Below are positions 10,401-18,953 of a DNA stretch of 25,725 nt, piece by piece. Position 1 is the stretch's first letter; each line of letters opens with the position of its first letter. The stretch is taken from positions 1,285,360-1,311,084 of the forward strand of contig BLXT01006232.1 in the NCBI GenBank assembly GCA_019648995.1, written 5' to 3'. The translations under genes and the position numbers were made by a program. The stretch is from Plakobranchus ocellatus (lineage: Eukaryota; Mollusca; Gastropoda; Plakobranchidae). Below the pieces are notes generated by a model. That model was not told where the DNA came from. It was given only the letters and a program-made list of their open reading frames with translations, and did not search any database.

Positions 10401-13400
10401 TTTATAGACATAACATGAAGATACAACAAATACATATGTGTAATTTCAGCAAGTTTAAAATAGAAATGCTGCCCCCATGGAGTGTCAGAGTACTGAAATA
10501 TTCATAAGATATCTAGATTAGATCTTGAATCTAGTTCAGATCTGTTATCTCACAGAACCAAAGTCGTCTAGAAACTAGATCTAGATCTAGATCTAAAAGC
10601 TGTCACTATAGGCATTTTGCCTTTACACATTTGGGTGTTTTTTGTTTATGTTTTGCAGCTTCCAGGCATGGCTATTTTAAGATCTTAGCCACTTGACAAG
10701 GAGCCATTTTTTCCTCATTGCACAAAATTTGACGTTTTTGTTCAACTATTTTAATCATACATTTCTGCAAATATTGACTTTTTTGTAATAATATTGGCTG
10801 TATACGCACACTGCTTTTACAGATTTAGACATATCATAATCCAAACTATACACCATTTTCAACTCTCGTTGTCGCTATAGACTTCTGAAATCAAAGCAGT
10901 ATAAATCACGTACATTACTGCCCCCCACAGCTATTTTTGTTTTATAATACATAATATATATATATTAGTAGTTGTTTTTTTTTTATTATACATGATTTTT
11001 TGTTGTTGTTGTTTTATTTTTTTTTTCTTTTTTTGTTTTGTCACAGTACTACTGTAGTCATGTAAGTGTTATGGTCTATTTTATTGCAGATGATGACCAG
11101 AATCTGAGTGCTAGCAGCTGGATGTTCAACCAAGAGGCTCTTCAGGAATACATCCTTGTTTGCTGTCAGCATGACTATGGAGGTTTACTGGACAAGCCGG
11201 GAAAGTAAAGCATATTTTAACATAGATCATCATGTCAAGGGAACAAAGTGGTTTTTTTTTTAACAATATATTCTTTAGTTCTTCAGACACACAACTTTTC
11301 CCGACAAGCAGGATTTCAAATGAGTGATCAAATATGCTTTTATACCTACACAAGCCACATCTGTTCCGAACTTTTGTTTTATTTACTTCTGGTTATTCTG
11401 AGAGCAGGAATATAAAAGAGTATAGGAAGCTGATAAATCAGTACATATAGTGCATTCCAAATAAACACAAAGAGGGCTATTGATATAAAGTTGATTGAGG
11501 AAAATGCCATTGTATCAAAATACTAAAATGAAGAGGAAAAAATGCTCTTTGTTACCTCACCTCTCTCCTACCCCCTGTACTAGATTTTCAAAGTATCATG
11601 CACTATTACAGGTAAAGTAAACATACCCTAAGAAAACTGTTAGTGTGTATTTGTGTGTTGCTGAATTGAATAATGGTGCAGAAAGTCTGCAAGAAAAGTA
11701 TTTGAAGAACTTGTTTGAGAAATGGTAGGGAAAACTTTTCTCTATAAGATGATTTTTTTTTATTGACAAAGTAGAAGAAAAGATTTGGGACATTTTATAA
11801 ATGTTGATATATGCAGCATTTTGATATCAGTGGAATACATCGTATGTTTATAACTACCAACTGAATATGTAACCTTGAGCTAAATTTTCAAAAGATCCTG
11901 CATATGTTTGTCATAGCCATTGCTCAAATTTTTGTCAAGTTGTTCAGCTGAGAAAATCAGTTTCATATACATGAAAGCCACCACATGTGGAACATTTTGC
12001 TGCAGAAATAGTTCTTGAAAGATGGCTGATTAATGTTTTTCTTTTTTTTAATAAAAAGTTCTCTGATAATAGTCAAGGTTCAGAGCCCTGTTATATAATT
12101 TTGCAAGGGTCATTAGGGTGCCCATTTCTCTAGCTATTTAAATAGAAGACAAATAACTTAATGCCATGGGAATGACACTTAATGAGAAGTAAAGCTTTCT
12201 ATCATTATATCTCCTATATAGATTTTGTTGTAAGGCAAAAAAAAAAAAAAAATGAAATAATGTTGCCCTGGATGTAGCATTAGCAACCAAACGTTAAGAC
12301 ATGTTTTTATATGATTCTTTACAAACTTTTAGGTTTCTATATAAGGCATCAAAGGGCCATAACTTTTCTTCTTTGGTCCAATTCAGTACTTAGATCAGTA
12401 TAAATAGTGGTCCCGTAGAGTTGCTTTTTTTTTTTTTGTCAATTTATGAAGAACTGAAAAGAAAAGAAATTCTACTAGGCCTATATTTGTGTAAGGTTTT
12501 AAGTTATAATTTATCATCATCATCATCAGGTGCCTTGCTTTACAGCGTTGGCGATCATGGTCCTCCACTTTTTCCTGTCCTTTGTCGCTTCTATTGCTTC
12601 CAACGATTTCCCTGCCTTCAGCCAGTCTGCCAGGCCTTCAATGAGCTTTTCTCGTTGTTTTCCCCTACTGCGTTTTCCTTCCTTATAATTTATACATTTC
12701 ATTATTCAATTCTTACAATTGCAGATCAAGAGATCACTACCACACCTGCTACTGTCTCAGCGGCCTCTCAGTTGCCCAACATTTTGTTGGAGGGTCCTTG
12801 CAAAATGATCTTGTGATTGGAAATGCTTCTAACAAACTTGTAAGTTTATCTTAAACCTTAGTGTAGAGAGATTCAGATCATACACCACATGAAGTGGCAC
12901 TCTCAGTATTATGAATTAAGAACATGATATTTGAACCATTGGCATTTTTCACCTGCCAGATTCATTGTGTCATGTGAAAGACAATTGGTTGCAATTTTAC
13001 ACCACCTTCCTTGAACTAAATCAGATTTGTTGATCACATGGTATTGCTCTTCAGACACTTAAGAAATTTCCTGCACTGCCAATCACTTTTCACACAAAGT
13101 TCAATGAATCTTGCTGGCAACAGTAGATAGAGTACTGATCATTACCCTTCTTTGTAATATTGTAGATGTCTCTTAAGTCCAACCCTAAAATTTTAGAGAA
13201 TGGGCTTAATCTAAATGAGACTTTTGATTAGAGCCTTAACTATAGATTTGGATCAGATTTAAACCTAATTTTAATTCTTTGCGAGAATTAAAGTTTGAGG
13301 TGTTCACCTGAAAAAGTCTCCTCATTAAGTATTTTTCAAGGTCTGCTCAATTGTCTTAACACTGCTTTGTCTGAAAATTTTGTTCATTTTTTTTGCTCTG

Positions 13401-14063
13401 AGCATGTTGGTGAATTAAACACGTATAAAATAGTTAAGTGATACACAACTGAAAACTGGCAAAAACTTTTCAGTTTTGGATATTATTTGAATCTGGAAGC
13501 CCATTGATTGTTGTCTACATAGGGCATCAATAGCCCATTGATTGTTGTATAGATAGGGCATCAGTATCCCACCTGATTGATTTGCCCTTATGGTCACTTT
13601 GTTCTTTTAAATAATTTATAGAGTCGTAGTGATCAATATGTTACTTTTTTTTCTCAGAGACAAATTTAAATATAGGGCTTTGTCCACTGCATGCTTAAAT
13701 CTAAGAAATAAAGTGTTTAGGATTTTTTCATATATAAAATGATTGTTTTAAGGCATTCTGTAATTCTGTCTCAAAGAATTTATTATTTATAAAAAGCAAG
13801 CAAACTATTCACAAACTGTATTATTTTTGTCAGAAATATTTTATAAGTTAATTTACATTTTGGTAAAATCACAACTCTGTGTATCCAATCAGACAAAAAA
13901 ATTATTTTTAACTAACATAGATGAAATGTTGATTGTTTTTTCTTCTCTCCTTATTCTACAGCGACCTATCCAGCCTGTGTACAATTTGAGTTTGGATTCA
14001 GTCATGATGGCACAGAAACATTTTGGTTCCATGAAGCTGTCTGAGAAAGGTCCCATTTCATGA
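1350..14063 (+). CDS. FNTB: Protein farnesyltransferase subunit beta, multi-exon gene, 5' end missing
   Basis: Span of twelve coding exons listed separately. Known role: the catalytic beta subunit pairs with FNTA and transfers a 15-carbon farnesyl group from farnesyl diphosphate to the cysteine of C-terminal CaaX motifs (Ras, lamins and others) in the cytosol, using zinc. The joined exons give 384 residues aligning with human FNTB from about residue 49 to the end. Glycine-rich prenyltransferase barrel repeats occur in order (GGFGGGPMQYPHLAPTYAAV; PDGAFKMHDGGEVDIR; YEGGFAGYPGLEAHGGY; FEGGFQGRTNKLVDGC; YGGLLDKPGKSRDHYHTC). By human numbering the zinc ligands D297, C299 and H362, the FPP contacts R202, H248, R291, K294 and Y300, and the peptide-pocket W102, W106 and Y361 are all present. 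All introns are GT-AG and phase is kept throughout (1155 nt, divisible by three). No stop or frameshift is seen. The N-terminal exon is not identifiable here. Confidence 0.97.
1657..1910 (+). mobile_element. tRNA-derived SINE in early FNTB intron
   Basis: A tRNA-like head carries an A-box match TGGCACAGTGG (1668-1678) and a perfect B box GGTTCAAGCCC (1723-1733). TGGTGGC (1665-1671) is the exact reverse complement of GCCACCA (1735-1741), forming a 7-bp acceptor-like stem, and GTGGAT/ATCCAC can form a D-like stem. The head is followed by an unrelated body and an AT-rich end. The right boundary is approximate. It is a pol III retroposon rather than a working tRNA, since anticodon-arm geometry is poor. 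Confidence 0.7.
2062..2230 (+). pseudogene. LINE reverse-transcriptase remnant
   Basis: Translation from 2062 gives LQYLQNVQNTAAKIINQKRK then LDHVTSILIELHCLPGREVA. This has the layout of the conserved C-terminal segment of CR1/L2/jockey-type LINE reverse transcriptases (LQ-x-VQN-x-AA, then DH-(V/I)-T-x-(I/V)-L, then LHWLP-like). Here W is replaced by C (LHCLP). No catalytic FADD region is present, and the flanking FNTB exon begins about 95 nt later, so this is an old truncated insertion in the intron. Confidence 0.65.
2324..2399 (+). CDS. FNTB: FNTB visible exon 2
   Basis: Acceptor CCTCTGCCAG ends at 2323 and donor GTGAGA starts at 2400. With the split Asp codon it encodes DVPLLDRELHTEFLLRGIKH and LSASYE. 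It aligns with human LVPRLVLQREKHFHYLKRG and LRQLTDAYE. Exit phase is 0. Confidence 0.93.
2400..3059 (+). other. FNTB intron, no recognised content
   Basis: A GT-AG intron of 660 nt, T-rich with several T-runs. I see no gene or repeat beyond homopolymers. Confidence 0.85.
3060..3151 (+). CDS. FNTB: FNTB visible exon 3 (peptide-pocket tryptophans)
   Basis: Acceptor AATATTTAG ends at 3059 and donor GTAGGT starts at 3152. It encodes CLDSSRPWLCYWILHSLELL and EVPIPEDHAL, plus AG of a split codon. The block SRPWLCYWILHSLELL is identical to human and holds W102 and W106, which line the CaaX-peptide pocket. Exit phase is 2. Confidence 0.97.
3433..3482 (+). CDS. FNTB: FNTB visible exon 4 (50 nt micro-exon)
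   Basis: Acceptor TTTTTTCAG ends at 3432 and donor GTAAAT starts at 3483. It encodes S-IATFLGKCQDPCGGFG and one base of the next Gly codon. It aligns with human ATDVCQFLELCQSPEGGFGG. The short exon is supported by exact phase fit on both sides (phase 2 in, phase 1 out). Confidence 0.94.
4995..5037 (+). promoter_or_regulatory. Octamer, CCAAT and E-box cluster upstream of nested ORF
   Basis: Within 65 nt before the ATG at 5059 lie ATGCAAAT (4995-5002), CCAAT (5007-5011) and the 10-bp palindrome GTCACGTGAC (5028-5037), whose core CACGTG is the MYC/MAX/USF site. The surrounding 4660-5250 stretch appears richer in CpG than the rest of the intron. No TATA box is evident. Promoter function is inference. 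Confidence 0.35.
5059..5307 (+). CDS. Unidentified 82-residue ORF nested in the FNTB intron
   Basis: I do not recognise this gene with certainty. The ATG is in a good start context (A at -3, G at +4). The product begins MAFASMATPVQINELNSFDG, is followed by a lysine-rich block (KKGKKKRNPEMHKHSLAKRF, RHSGEGKRPY) and then CNHD. The pattern KRNP..K...AKR.R.SG resembles, from memory, the N-terminal region of an unnamed and possibly transposon-derived family found in many invertebrates. The full protein would be far longer, so this may be a first exon, a truncated relic or chance. Codon use is less AT-extreme than the flanks. Just upstream are an octamer, a CCAAT box and a CACGTG palindrome. Confidence 0.35.
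   Translation: MAFASMATPVQINELNSFDGLEETPQVTKKGKKKRNPEMHKHSLAKRFRHSGEGKRPYVYCNHDRKKIDSTIFHFMLGYKLK
5744..5822 (+). repeat. Three diverged 26-27 bp tandem units
   Basis: Units starting at 5744, 5770 and 5797 share GGAT(G/A)T(A)T(C/A)TGGTTTTG followed by an A-run; a weaker fourth unit starts near 5989 (GGATGCAGAGAGTTTTGC). GGGGCTGA (5721-5728) and TCAGCCCC (6010-6017) form an 8-bp inverted pair around them, perhaps ends of an eroded element. Confidence 0.5.
6063..6785 (+). repeat. Seven-copy degenerate repeat array with A-tracts
   Basis: Related units start near 6063, 6140, 6253, 6357, 6448, 6568 and 6726 (spacing about 78-158 bp). Each carries a diverged form of ATTATCATC-TACTGCCTTACCTGT followed by a T/G-rich TGTTGGTGATCAT-like block, then often AGATCTATAA. 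A-runs of 8-13 separate most units. Copies are strongly diverged, so the array is old. The minus strand of several units reads like a splice donor (ACAGGTAAGGC). Confidence 0.6.
7153..7255 (+). CDS. FNTB: FNTB visible exon 5 (GGPxQYPHLAPTYAAV)
   Basis: Acceptor TTTCCTCAAG ends at 7152 and donor GTAATC starts at 7256. It encodes GGPMQYPHLAPTYAAVNALC then ILANITEKVFDVLD. The first 20 residues are nearly identical to human FNTB. The loop ANITEKVFDVLDR is one residue longer than the human IGTEEAYDIINR. Exit phase is 2. Confidence 0.97.
7501..7584 (+). CDS. FNTB: FNTB visible exon 6
   Basis: Acceptor CTTATTATAG ends at 7500 and donor GTGAGT starts at 7585. It encodes R-EKLYSFLMRMRTPDGAF then KMHDGGEVDI. 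It aligns with human EKLLQYLYSLKQPDGSFLMH and VGGEVDVR. The split final codon supplies Arg (human R202, a diphosphate contact). Exit phase is 2. Confidence 0.95.
7585..8505 (+). other. FNTB intron
   Basis: A GT-AG intron with a (GTTT)n microsatellite. Open frames around 7831-8344 overlap simple repeats on both strands and show no protein similarity. Confidence 0.8.
7935..7960. repeat. (GTTT)n microsatellite
   Basis: About five consecutive TTTG units in the FNTB intron after 7584. A simple sequence repeat; it creates chance open frames in both directions. Confidence 0.85.
8506..8592 (+). CDS. FNTB: FNTB visible exon 7
   Basis: Acceptor CTTTTGCCAG ends at 8505 and donor GTTTGT starts at 8593. 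It encodes R-GVYCALSVARLTNIMTK then ELVDGTIDFIV. It aligns with human RSAYCAASVASLTNIITPDL. The donor is weaker than its neighbours (GTTTGT) but keeps the frame. Exit phase is 2. Confidence 0.94.
8593..9146 (+). other. FNTB intron, no recognised content
   Basis: A GT-AG intron of 554 nt with A/T-runs. Nothing else seen. Confidence 0.8.
9147..9276 (+). CDS. FNTB: FNTB visible exon 8 (FPP-binding His)
   Basis: Acceptor CCTGTCTAAG ends at 9146 and donor GTAGGG starts at 9277. It encodes R-CQTYEGGFAGYPGLEAHGG then YTFCGVASLVLLGHTERCDL and RSLL. EAHGGYTFCG contains the His equivalent to human H248, a diphosphate contact. Exit phase is 0. Confidence 0.96.
9277..9694 (+). other. FNTB intron with ATT/AAT simple repeat
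   Basis: A GT-AG intron of 418 nt. TTATTATTATTAT at about 9433 faces AATAATAATAAT at about 9461, forming a simple AT-only hairpin. Nothing else seen. Confidence 0.75.
9695..9827 (+). CDS. FNTB: FNTB visible exon 9 (zinc and diphosphate site)
   Basis: Acceptor TCATTTATAG ends at 9694 and donor GTATGT starts at 9828. It encodes RWVANRQTQFEGGFQGRTNK then LVDGCYSFWQGACFPIIHMI and MCT. LVDGC supplies the zinc ligands (human D297 and C299); the Arg and Lys of QGRTNK and the Tyr of GCYSFW are the R291, K294 and Y300 equivalents. Human has Cys where this protein has Thr in QGRTNK. Exit phase is 1. Confidence 0.97.
10325..10343. repeat. (GT)n microsatellite
   Basis: A short run of alternating GT in the FNTB intron between 9827 and 11090. 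Confidence 0.85.
10575..10595. repeat. (CTAGAT)3 motif run
   Basis: CTAGAT is repeated three times then CTA. Shorter versions occur at 4195-4207, 18662-18677 and 21233-21249, so the motif recurs across the window in unrelated positions. Confidence 0.8.
11090..11204 (+). CDS. FNTB: FNTB visible exon 10
   Basis: Acceptor TTTATTGCAG ends at 11089 and donor GTAAAG starts at 11205. It encodes D-DDQNLSASSWMFNQEALQ then EYILVCCQHDYGGLLDKPG. It aligns with human SHWMFHQQALQEYILMCC and GGLLDKPGK. Reading past the donor meets TAA at once, so the splice is required. Exit phase is 2. Confidence 0.96.
11205..12724 (+). other. FNTB intron with LINE tail near its 3' end
   Basis: A GT-AG intron of 1520 nt. 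The LINE end and its target duplication occupy 12504-12693, leaving about 31 nt between the second duplicate and the acceptor AG. The rest is AT-rich unique sequence. Confidence 0.8.
12515..12682 (-). mobile_element. 5'-truncated LINE 3' end with target-site duplication
   Basis: On the minus strand this 168-bp segment encodes GKRSRGKQREKLIEGLADWL, then KAGKSLEAIEATKDRKKWRT and MIANAVKQGT, followed by in-frame TGA repeats. That is the typical C-terminus of a LINE ORF2 found in many invertebrates, with a short (TGA)n 3' tail. It is flanked by an 11-bp direct repeat TTATAATTTAT (12504-12514 and 12683-12693), the target-site duplication of target-primed insertion. It lies in the FNTB intron, 42 nt before the exon at 12725. 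Confidence 0.8.
12725..12839 (+). CDS. FNTB: FNTB visible exon 11 (third zinc ligand)
   Basis: Acceptor TTACAATTGCAG ends at 12724 and donor GTAAGT starts at 12840. It encodes K-SRDHYHTCYCLSGLSVAQ then HFVGGSLQNDLVIGNASNKL. RDHYHTCYCLSGLS aligns with human RDFYHTCYCLSGLS and holds the third zinc ligand (H362) and the Y361 and D359 equivalents. Exit phase is 0. A LINE fragment ends 42 nt upstream of this exon. Confidence 0.96.
12840..13961 (+). other. Last FNTB intron
   Basis: A GT-AG intron of 1122 nt containing the 34-bp tandem duplication (13498-13565) and no recognised gene. Confidence 0.8.
13498..13565. repeat. 34-bp tandem duplication in last FNTB intron
   Basis: AGCCCATTGATTGTTGT starts at 13498 and again at 13532. 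The two 34-bp copies differ at a few places (CTACAT versus ATAGAT, CAAT versus CAGT), so this is older than the 17102 duplication. Confidence 0.8.
13962..14063 (+). CDS. FNTB: FNTB terminal coding exon
   Basis: Acceptor TTATTCTACAG ends at 13961. It encodes RPIQPVYNLSLDSVMMAQKH then FGSMKLSEKGPIS and TGA at 14061-14063. RPIQPVYNLSLDSV aligns with human QPTHPVYNIGPDKV. The tail after this motif is not conserved, as is usual for the family. Confidence 0.93.
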   Translation, partial: RPIQPVYNLSLDSVMMAQKHFGSMKLSEKGPIS

Positions 14064-14160
14064 GAGGCATAGACATTCAGCAGTGTGATTTGTGGGACTT
14101 TAAGAAACTTCTCCTAAAAAAATATATGCTAAAATAAATGTCTTACTTTGATGGGGAAGA
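14064..14160 (+). terminator. FNTB: FNTB 3' UTR with proximal poly(A) signal
   Basis: A canonical AATAAA lies at 14133-14138, about 70 nt after the stop, followed by a T/G-rich stretch (GTCTTACTTTGATGGGG) suited to cleavage about 20 nt downstream. A second AATAAA on the same strand at 18109-18114 could end a longer transcript. Which one is used cannot be told from sequence. Confidence 0.55.
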
Positions 14161-14162
14161 AA

Positions 14163-14190
14163 TACAGTGGGGCCCCTCGATCAGAATTCA
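14163..14190 (+). mobile_element. Possible lone pogo-like transposon end
   Basis: TACAGTGGGGCCCCTCGATC then AGAATTC resembles the TA-CAGTRGNNCCTCGAT ends of pogo/Tigger elements and abuts an A-run. No complementary right end was found nearby. Weak call. Confidence 0.2.
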
Positions 14191-17101
14191 AAAAAAAAAA
14201 AAAATTTGAAGAATGTAGTAACTAGTCTATAATGTGCATAACCCATTGTAAAGCCAAATTTGCATATCTAGATTTCCAAATGTGACCTGCTTTTATCTGC
14301 TTACTGCCACCTGTCTCTGATTTAGGTTATCTTGGGCCTAGATCTACCAGTGTGTCCCTCTCGTCTTTAGTCACTGTTGTCAAAGCATGGCCAACTAGAG
14401 TCAGTAGAGACCTAATCAATTATAAGAGTTCTGTGCTACTGCTTTCTGACTGGTTCACTTTTAAAACTTGCTGGCTTAGCATTGACGTTTATTCATCATA
14501 GGGATTTTAGAGGTTTTTTCAAATTCTACTTTTTATAAGAAAGATAGAGAAATGCAAGCACAGCATTCTTGGAATCAAATAAAACAGTTTAAGGATCCTG
14601 AGGATGCAAGAGTCATTGATGTTATGATAAGAAAAATAGAGAAAACCATCCATCATTCAACTAATTGGAATAAAAGTAAACAAACAGTAGAACATAAAAA
14701 CATTTGCCTCAATTATAGCTCTCTAGTGAAACTAACAAAACAGTGTCCTGCAGTGTACACGAGTTCAAAGGTTATATCAGAATCTGTAAAAAATTATGTT
14801 TGTAGAATTTGATGTTGTAGATCTAGGCCAAGGTCTATGGTTTGTAAGGCAAATTATTTTTTTCCATGTCTGTAAAGTGGGTTCACTCTTTCACCTTACC
14901 CAAAAAGAAAAGTAGGCCATATCCAGTAAAGCCAAGTTATTACAAAGCAGCTCCTTACCAAGATATCCATTTAAGTAAATAGAAGTCAGATTATAATCAA
15001 ATAAATTACATTTATTGTCGTTTGAAATCAATTTTATGTTTCTAAGTTGTTTGGATGAACTCAACTGTACTTAATTGAAGTAATGTCTCAGTTTAAAGAA
15101 CTTTAAACCTCAAAACTACCTCCTATGTAGATCCATTTAGAAAAACAAAAATGTTACGAGTTATATGCATGAATCTTTCAAAATATCACCTTATAAGGGA
15201 ATTTGATTAAGCAAGATATCTAGGCTATGAGGACTCTCCCACATTTTAAAGATGATATGTCAAATAAGTATTCTCGTATTCAAATTTATTAATATAAATC
15301 TGGGTAGGTTTCACTTGAAAATATGATGCAGATTATATGTATATCTAGGACCAAGATGATATTTTTTATAGCTACTATAATATGTTTGATTGAAAAGCAA
15401 TAAGGCAAAGAAGATCAAACATTCAGGCAGCAAATAAGAAAAATTGCTCATATAATTTGTCAATGTTGGTTAAGATTAATTTTAGTGAAACTTCTTTTAC
15501 GTTGCAGCTGAAAACTGTTGTATTTAATTCTTTTCCTGACTCTCTCAAAAGCATATTGAAGGGGGCAGGGTACCTGAGAGGATTTTTCAAAAAAATTATT
15601 TGAGATTGCTTTCACATTTTGCAATTATTTTGCCATGTCATAATAGTGAAGAAAAAATATTGAAAAAAGAATTTTCATCTTTGTGCCATGGTTAGGGCGG
15701 CCATCTTGAATTTAAATTAGAACAGTATGTGATTTTCAAATTTTATCTCCTCCTACAGTTGAACATCAACTCATATGAGATTTTACTGACTATTCATCGA
15801 TACATTATCTGCAAAGCGACAGGTTCTTTTTATATCATGAAATTTATTTTTTTAAATTTATTTTAATATTCTGTATGTAACTAAAAGTAGATTTGGCCTC
15901 CATTATTGATGAAAAAAAGCCAAATTTAAAAAAGGTAAATATCATTTTGATTAAAGCCTCTTTTATATTATAGACAATATTGTGACAAACAGCTAAAACT
16001 AGTACATAAACTTCACAGCAGATTGATAAAAAAAAACATGAGCACGAAAAATGCAATTGAAATTTTCTATATATAAATATCAGAATATTTCAGCAAATGG
16101 CGATATCATCTCAGAATATGACATTTTCTTTTCTTTTTTATGTCAAATCAAAGACAAGCATGTCAAATGGTGTCTAAGATTGAAGAAAAGTAGAAGAAAT
16201 GGATAGAGAAATAGAAATAAGATTGGGCACGAAAATAAAAAGGTATACTTGGTAAATTTTTTTTTTAATTTCAAGTTTGCTTTCATGCTTTGAAATAGTT
16301 CTGCTCTTCCATATATTCCATCAACAGCCTGACTTTAGGGTTGTTTTTTTTTAATTTACAATGTTTTGTTCCCTTTATTTTGTACCAGTATGATTTGATT
16401 TTTTTTTTTTAATTAAATGCTGTTCCAGACAGGATATGTGCAGCTCAAACAGACTTTTTTTTAATTATTAAGAAAGCTATAACAAAGAATAAAATCTCTT
16501 TTTGTGTTAAAGCATTTAGAACCATCAGTGGCATAGATTCGTTTTATCATTTTGAGGCAACAGGTCAGGGCTTATTATTTTTTAGACACAGGCATCAAGA
16601 AAACAGCCAATTGCTCTAAAACAGTTTCCTTTTGATTTCACATGTTCTTTGACATGCTTGTATCTTTCCAGTAATTTCTGCCTTGAGAATGCCAATGGAA
16701 ACTTTTTTTTTCTCTAAGAAGTTCAGATATAGCAAGCTATTTGAAGTATGCATTTTCAAGTCTCCAAAATAGTGTGCCTTTGGTGTTTTAAGCATTTAAC
16801 CATACCAAGAATCCAGGGTCATCGTTGTTCGTCATGCTGCTGCAATCGTATGAAACTCTCAAAACTGCCATATTTACATTTAATATGAAATTTGTTGTTG
16901 CTTTATTTTAAAAAGTGGAAACAAAAATGAACATATAAAGTAGGTCCAATACCATTACCAAGTATTCACTGGGCTATTGAGTTGGACATAACTTAAAATC
17001 AGACTTCTGCAGAGAACTTGAAATTAGGCTTCTGCAAAGAAATTAAATGATGAATGTATACTTGTGTTGAAACAGGTTGCTTGAATGTAGGTATAGTCAA
17101 A

Positions 17102-17236
17102 ATGTTGAATGCTTTTTCAGAGAAACAATTATGTTGTGTCTGTCAGATTGTTTGAAATTGCATTTCTTTATGTTGAATGCTTTTTCAGAGAAACAATTAT
17201 GTTGTGTCTGTCAGATTGTTTGAAATTGCATTTCTT
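17102..17236. repeat. Perfect 68-bp tandem duplication
   Basis: The sequence from 17102 (ATGTTGAATGCTTTTTCAGA...) repeats without a mismatch from 17170, giving 67 identical positions at a period of 68. Lack of divergence implies a very recent duplication, a polymorphism or an assembly artefact. Confidence 0.9.
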
Positions 17237-18254
17237 CGATTTCTTCCATCACTTTATTCATGTATCTTAAATTCACAATTATGATTGTATGCACCAAAAA
17301 TAATGGGGTGGAAAATCATTTCATTTTTAGTTCAGTTTTCATATTTTTACTTTTTAATTTTTAAAACAGCCATTTCTAGTGTTATTATATTATTCTAATG
17401 CCTGATAGTGATACATATTTTGTTGATTATAAACCACTTTTTTGTAACATTATGGAGAAAGAATTGTATGAGACTTGCGTTATTTTTGTTTTTGAATGGT
17501 TACTTCTTTCACTAGTTTCAGTTGTGAAATTAAACATGCTCGTATGAGCTGAACATATATTTTTGTTTTTATTTTTTGGTGTCAGGATTTATGCAATACT
17601 GATTGCCTTATACATGATTGGTAAAAGAACGTGTAGTGTCGCAGCAAAATGAAATGTTTAGCACCAGTAAACATTGCTGTAATATGGACCAAGGTGTGAT
17701 GATTTTAAATGTTTCGAATCGCATTTACTGCTAAGATATTTACAGAACATAAAACACTTCTGTTAAAGTTGATTCAAGAGTCATAAGTTGCCAGATAAAT
17801 AGTTTATGAAGGACTCCATGTTTCTTTTGCTAGTTTTATAATCATGAAAAAGAATGTGTCAGTGAAATTAAGTCAAATTCTTTAAAAAAAAAAAATCTCA
17901 AGTACAAAAAAAAAAGTGGGTTTAATAAAGGATATTACATACCAAATACATTATATTTCAACAACTCAATTCTAACTTCTGAGTATGCCTTGGGGATCTG
18001 TTTCAGAAATTTGACATATTCAATGTTGAATTTTCAAGATGTTTTATAACATTTAATTTTTTAGATTTTGTGTCATTATTACACACATATATATAGATGT
18101 AGATGGAAAATAAAAGTTTTACCGTTAAACGTATTGACATTTAAAAATGTTTTTGTTACCTTGCCTGAGACACACAACTCCAAACTATACCTTAAAAAGT
18201 AAAGTTCATAACTTTTCTTGTAATGTGTGATAGTGTTTAAAAAAATTACAAGTA

Positions 18255-18953
18255 CAGTGAAAACACATTTAAACCGAAATTCTTGGGAATATGATTTCTA
18301 TTTTGGTTTAAGCATAGCACATTAAATAAGTAAGATTCATTAAGGAGAGTAACCAGCTCCCAAATTATTAAGTTAAACCAATTCCATCCATCACCACAAC
18401 ACAATGTGTTTGTACACGCCTATCCACACATCTTTCTTTTTTTTTTGTCCATCTATCTCCTTCTCTTTCCATTTCAGTTCAGAGGTTCTTGCGCCTGTTA
18501 TCGATCCAGAATAGTAAAGCTTTGACCATTTTATCATTGCCTAAGTAAGTTTTCCGATCCTGAAGTCCTTGCCTAAGTTAGACATGTAGGGAGGTGTCCT
18601 GTTACGATCCCGCTGCGTAACTGTGTGGTGTAGAAGGGAAGGGGGTGTGTGTGCAGTGGACCTAGATCTAGCTAGATATCGGGCCTGGCCTGCTGTAGTG
18701 TGAGGAACTGGTAACAGTATTGGGTTTACGTGGAGTAATGCAAGAAAGAAAGGGAAGGGCAAGGTGTGCTAAAAAAAATTTTTTTTCAATGTGTCGGTCA
18801 GACAGTGACTGAGCTTTCACAGTAGTTTTTATTTTGCTTTAGCAATAGTAAGGCAGGGGACGTTTTCGGTTTACCGCATGAATAAGAGGAGAAATGGAAA
18901 ATTCTTCAATTTCTTTTTGGTTTAGCCGTTTTCGGTTTAGGTGTGGTCTACTG
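18255..18953. mobile_element. Likely pogo/Tigger-like non-autonomous DNA transposon
   Basis: The left end reads TA-CAGTGAAAACACATTTAAACCG and the reverse complement of the right end reads TA-CAGTAGACCACACCTAAACCG. They share TACAGT outermost and TAAACCGAAA inside. TA flanks both sides (18253-18254 and 18954-18955), as in Tc1/mariner/pogo target duplications. Internal GGTTTAAGC and TCGGTTTACCGC blocks near each end look like subterminal repeats. No transposase ORF is seen in the 699 bp. Confidence 0.55.

Larger units (their letters stand above)
9828..11089 (+). other. FNTB intron with GT and CTAGAT repeats
   Basis: A GT-AG intron of 1262 nt with the (GT)n run at 10325 and a cluster of AGATCT/CTAGAT motifs at 10505-10595. 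No gene recognised. Confidence 0.8.

Noticed and set aside
12421..12816. 131-residue ORF on +
   Set aside because: It reads the LINE fragment antisense and then the FNTB exon in the wrong frame.
14552..14812. 86-residue ORF downstream of FNTB
   Set aside because: No recognisable domain, no splice or promoter context; likely chance in AT-rich sequence.
15540..15720. GGGGGCAGGGTACCTGAG and GCGGCCATCTTGAATTT stretch as a transposon end
   Set aside because: It looks repeat-like, but no matching inverted or direct partner was found in the window.
18541..18762. Minus-strand 73-residue ORF within the pogo-like element
   Set aside because: No DDE transposase or helix-turn-helix similarity; too short and compositionally ordinary.
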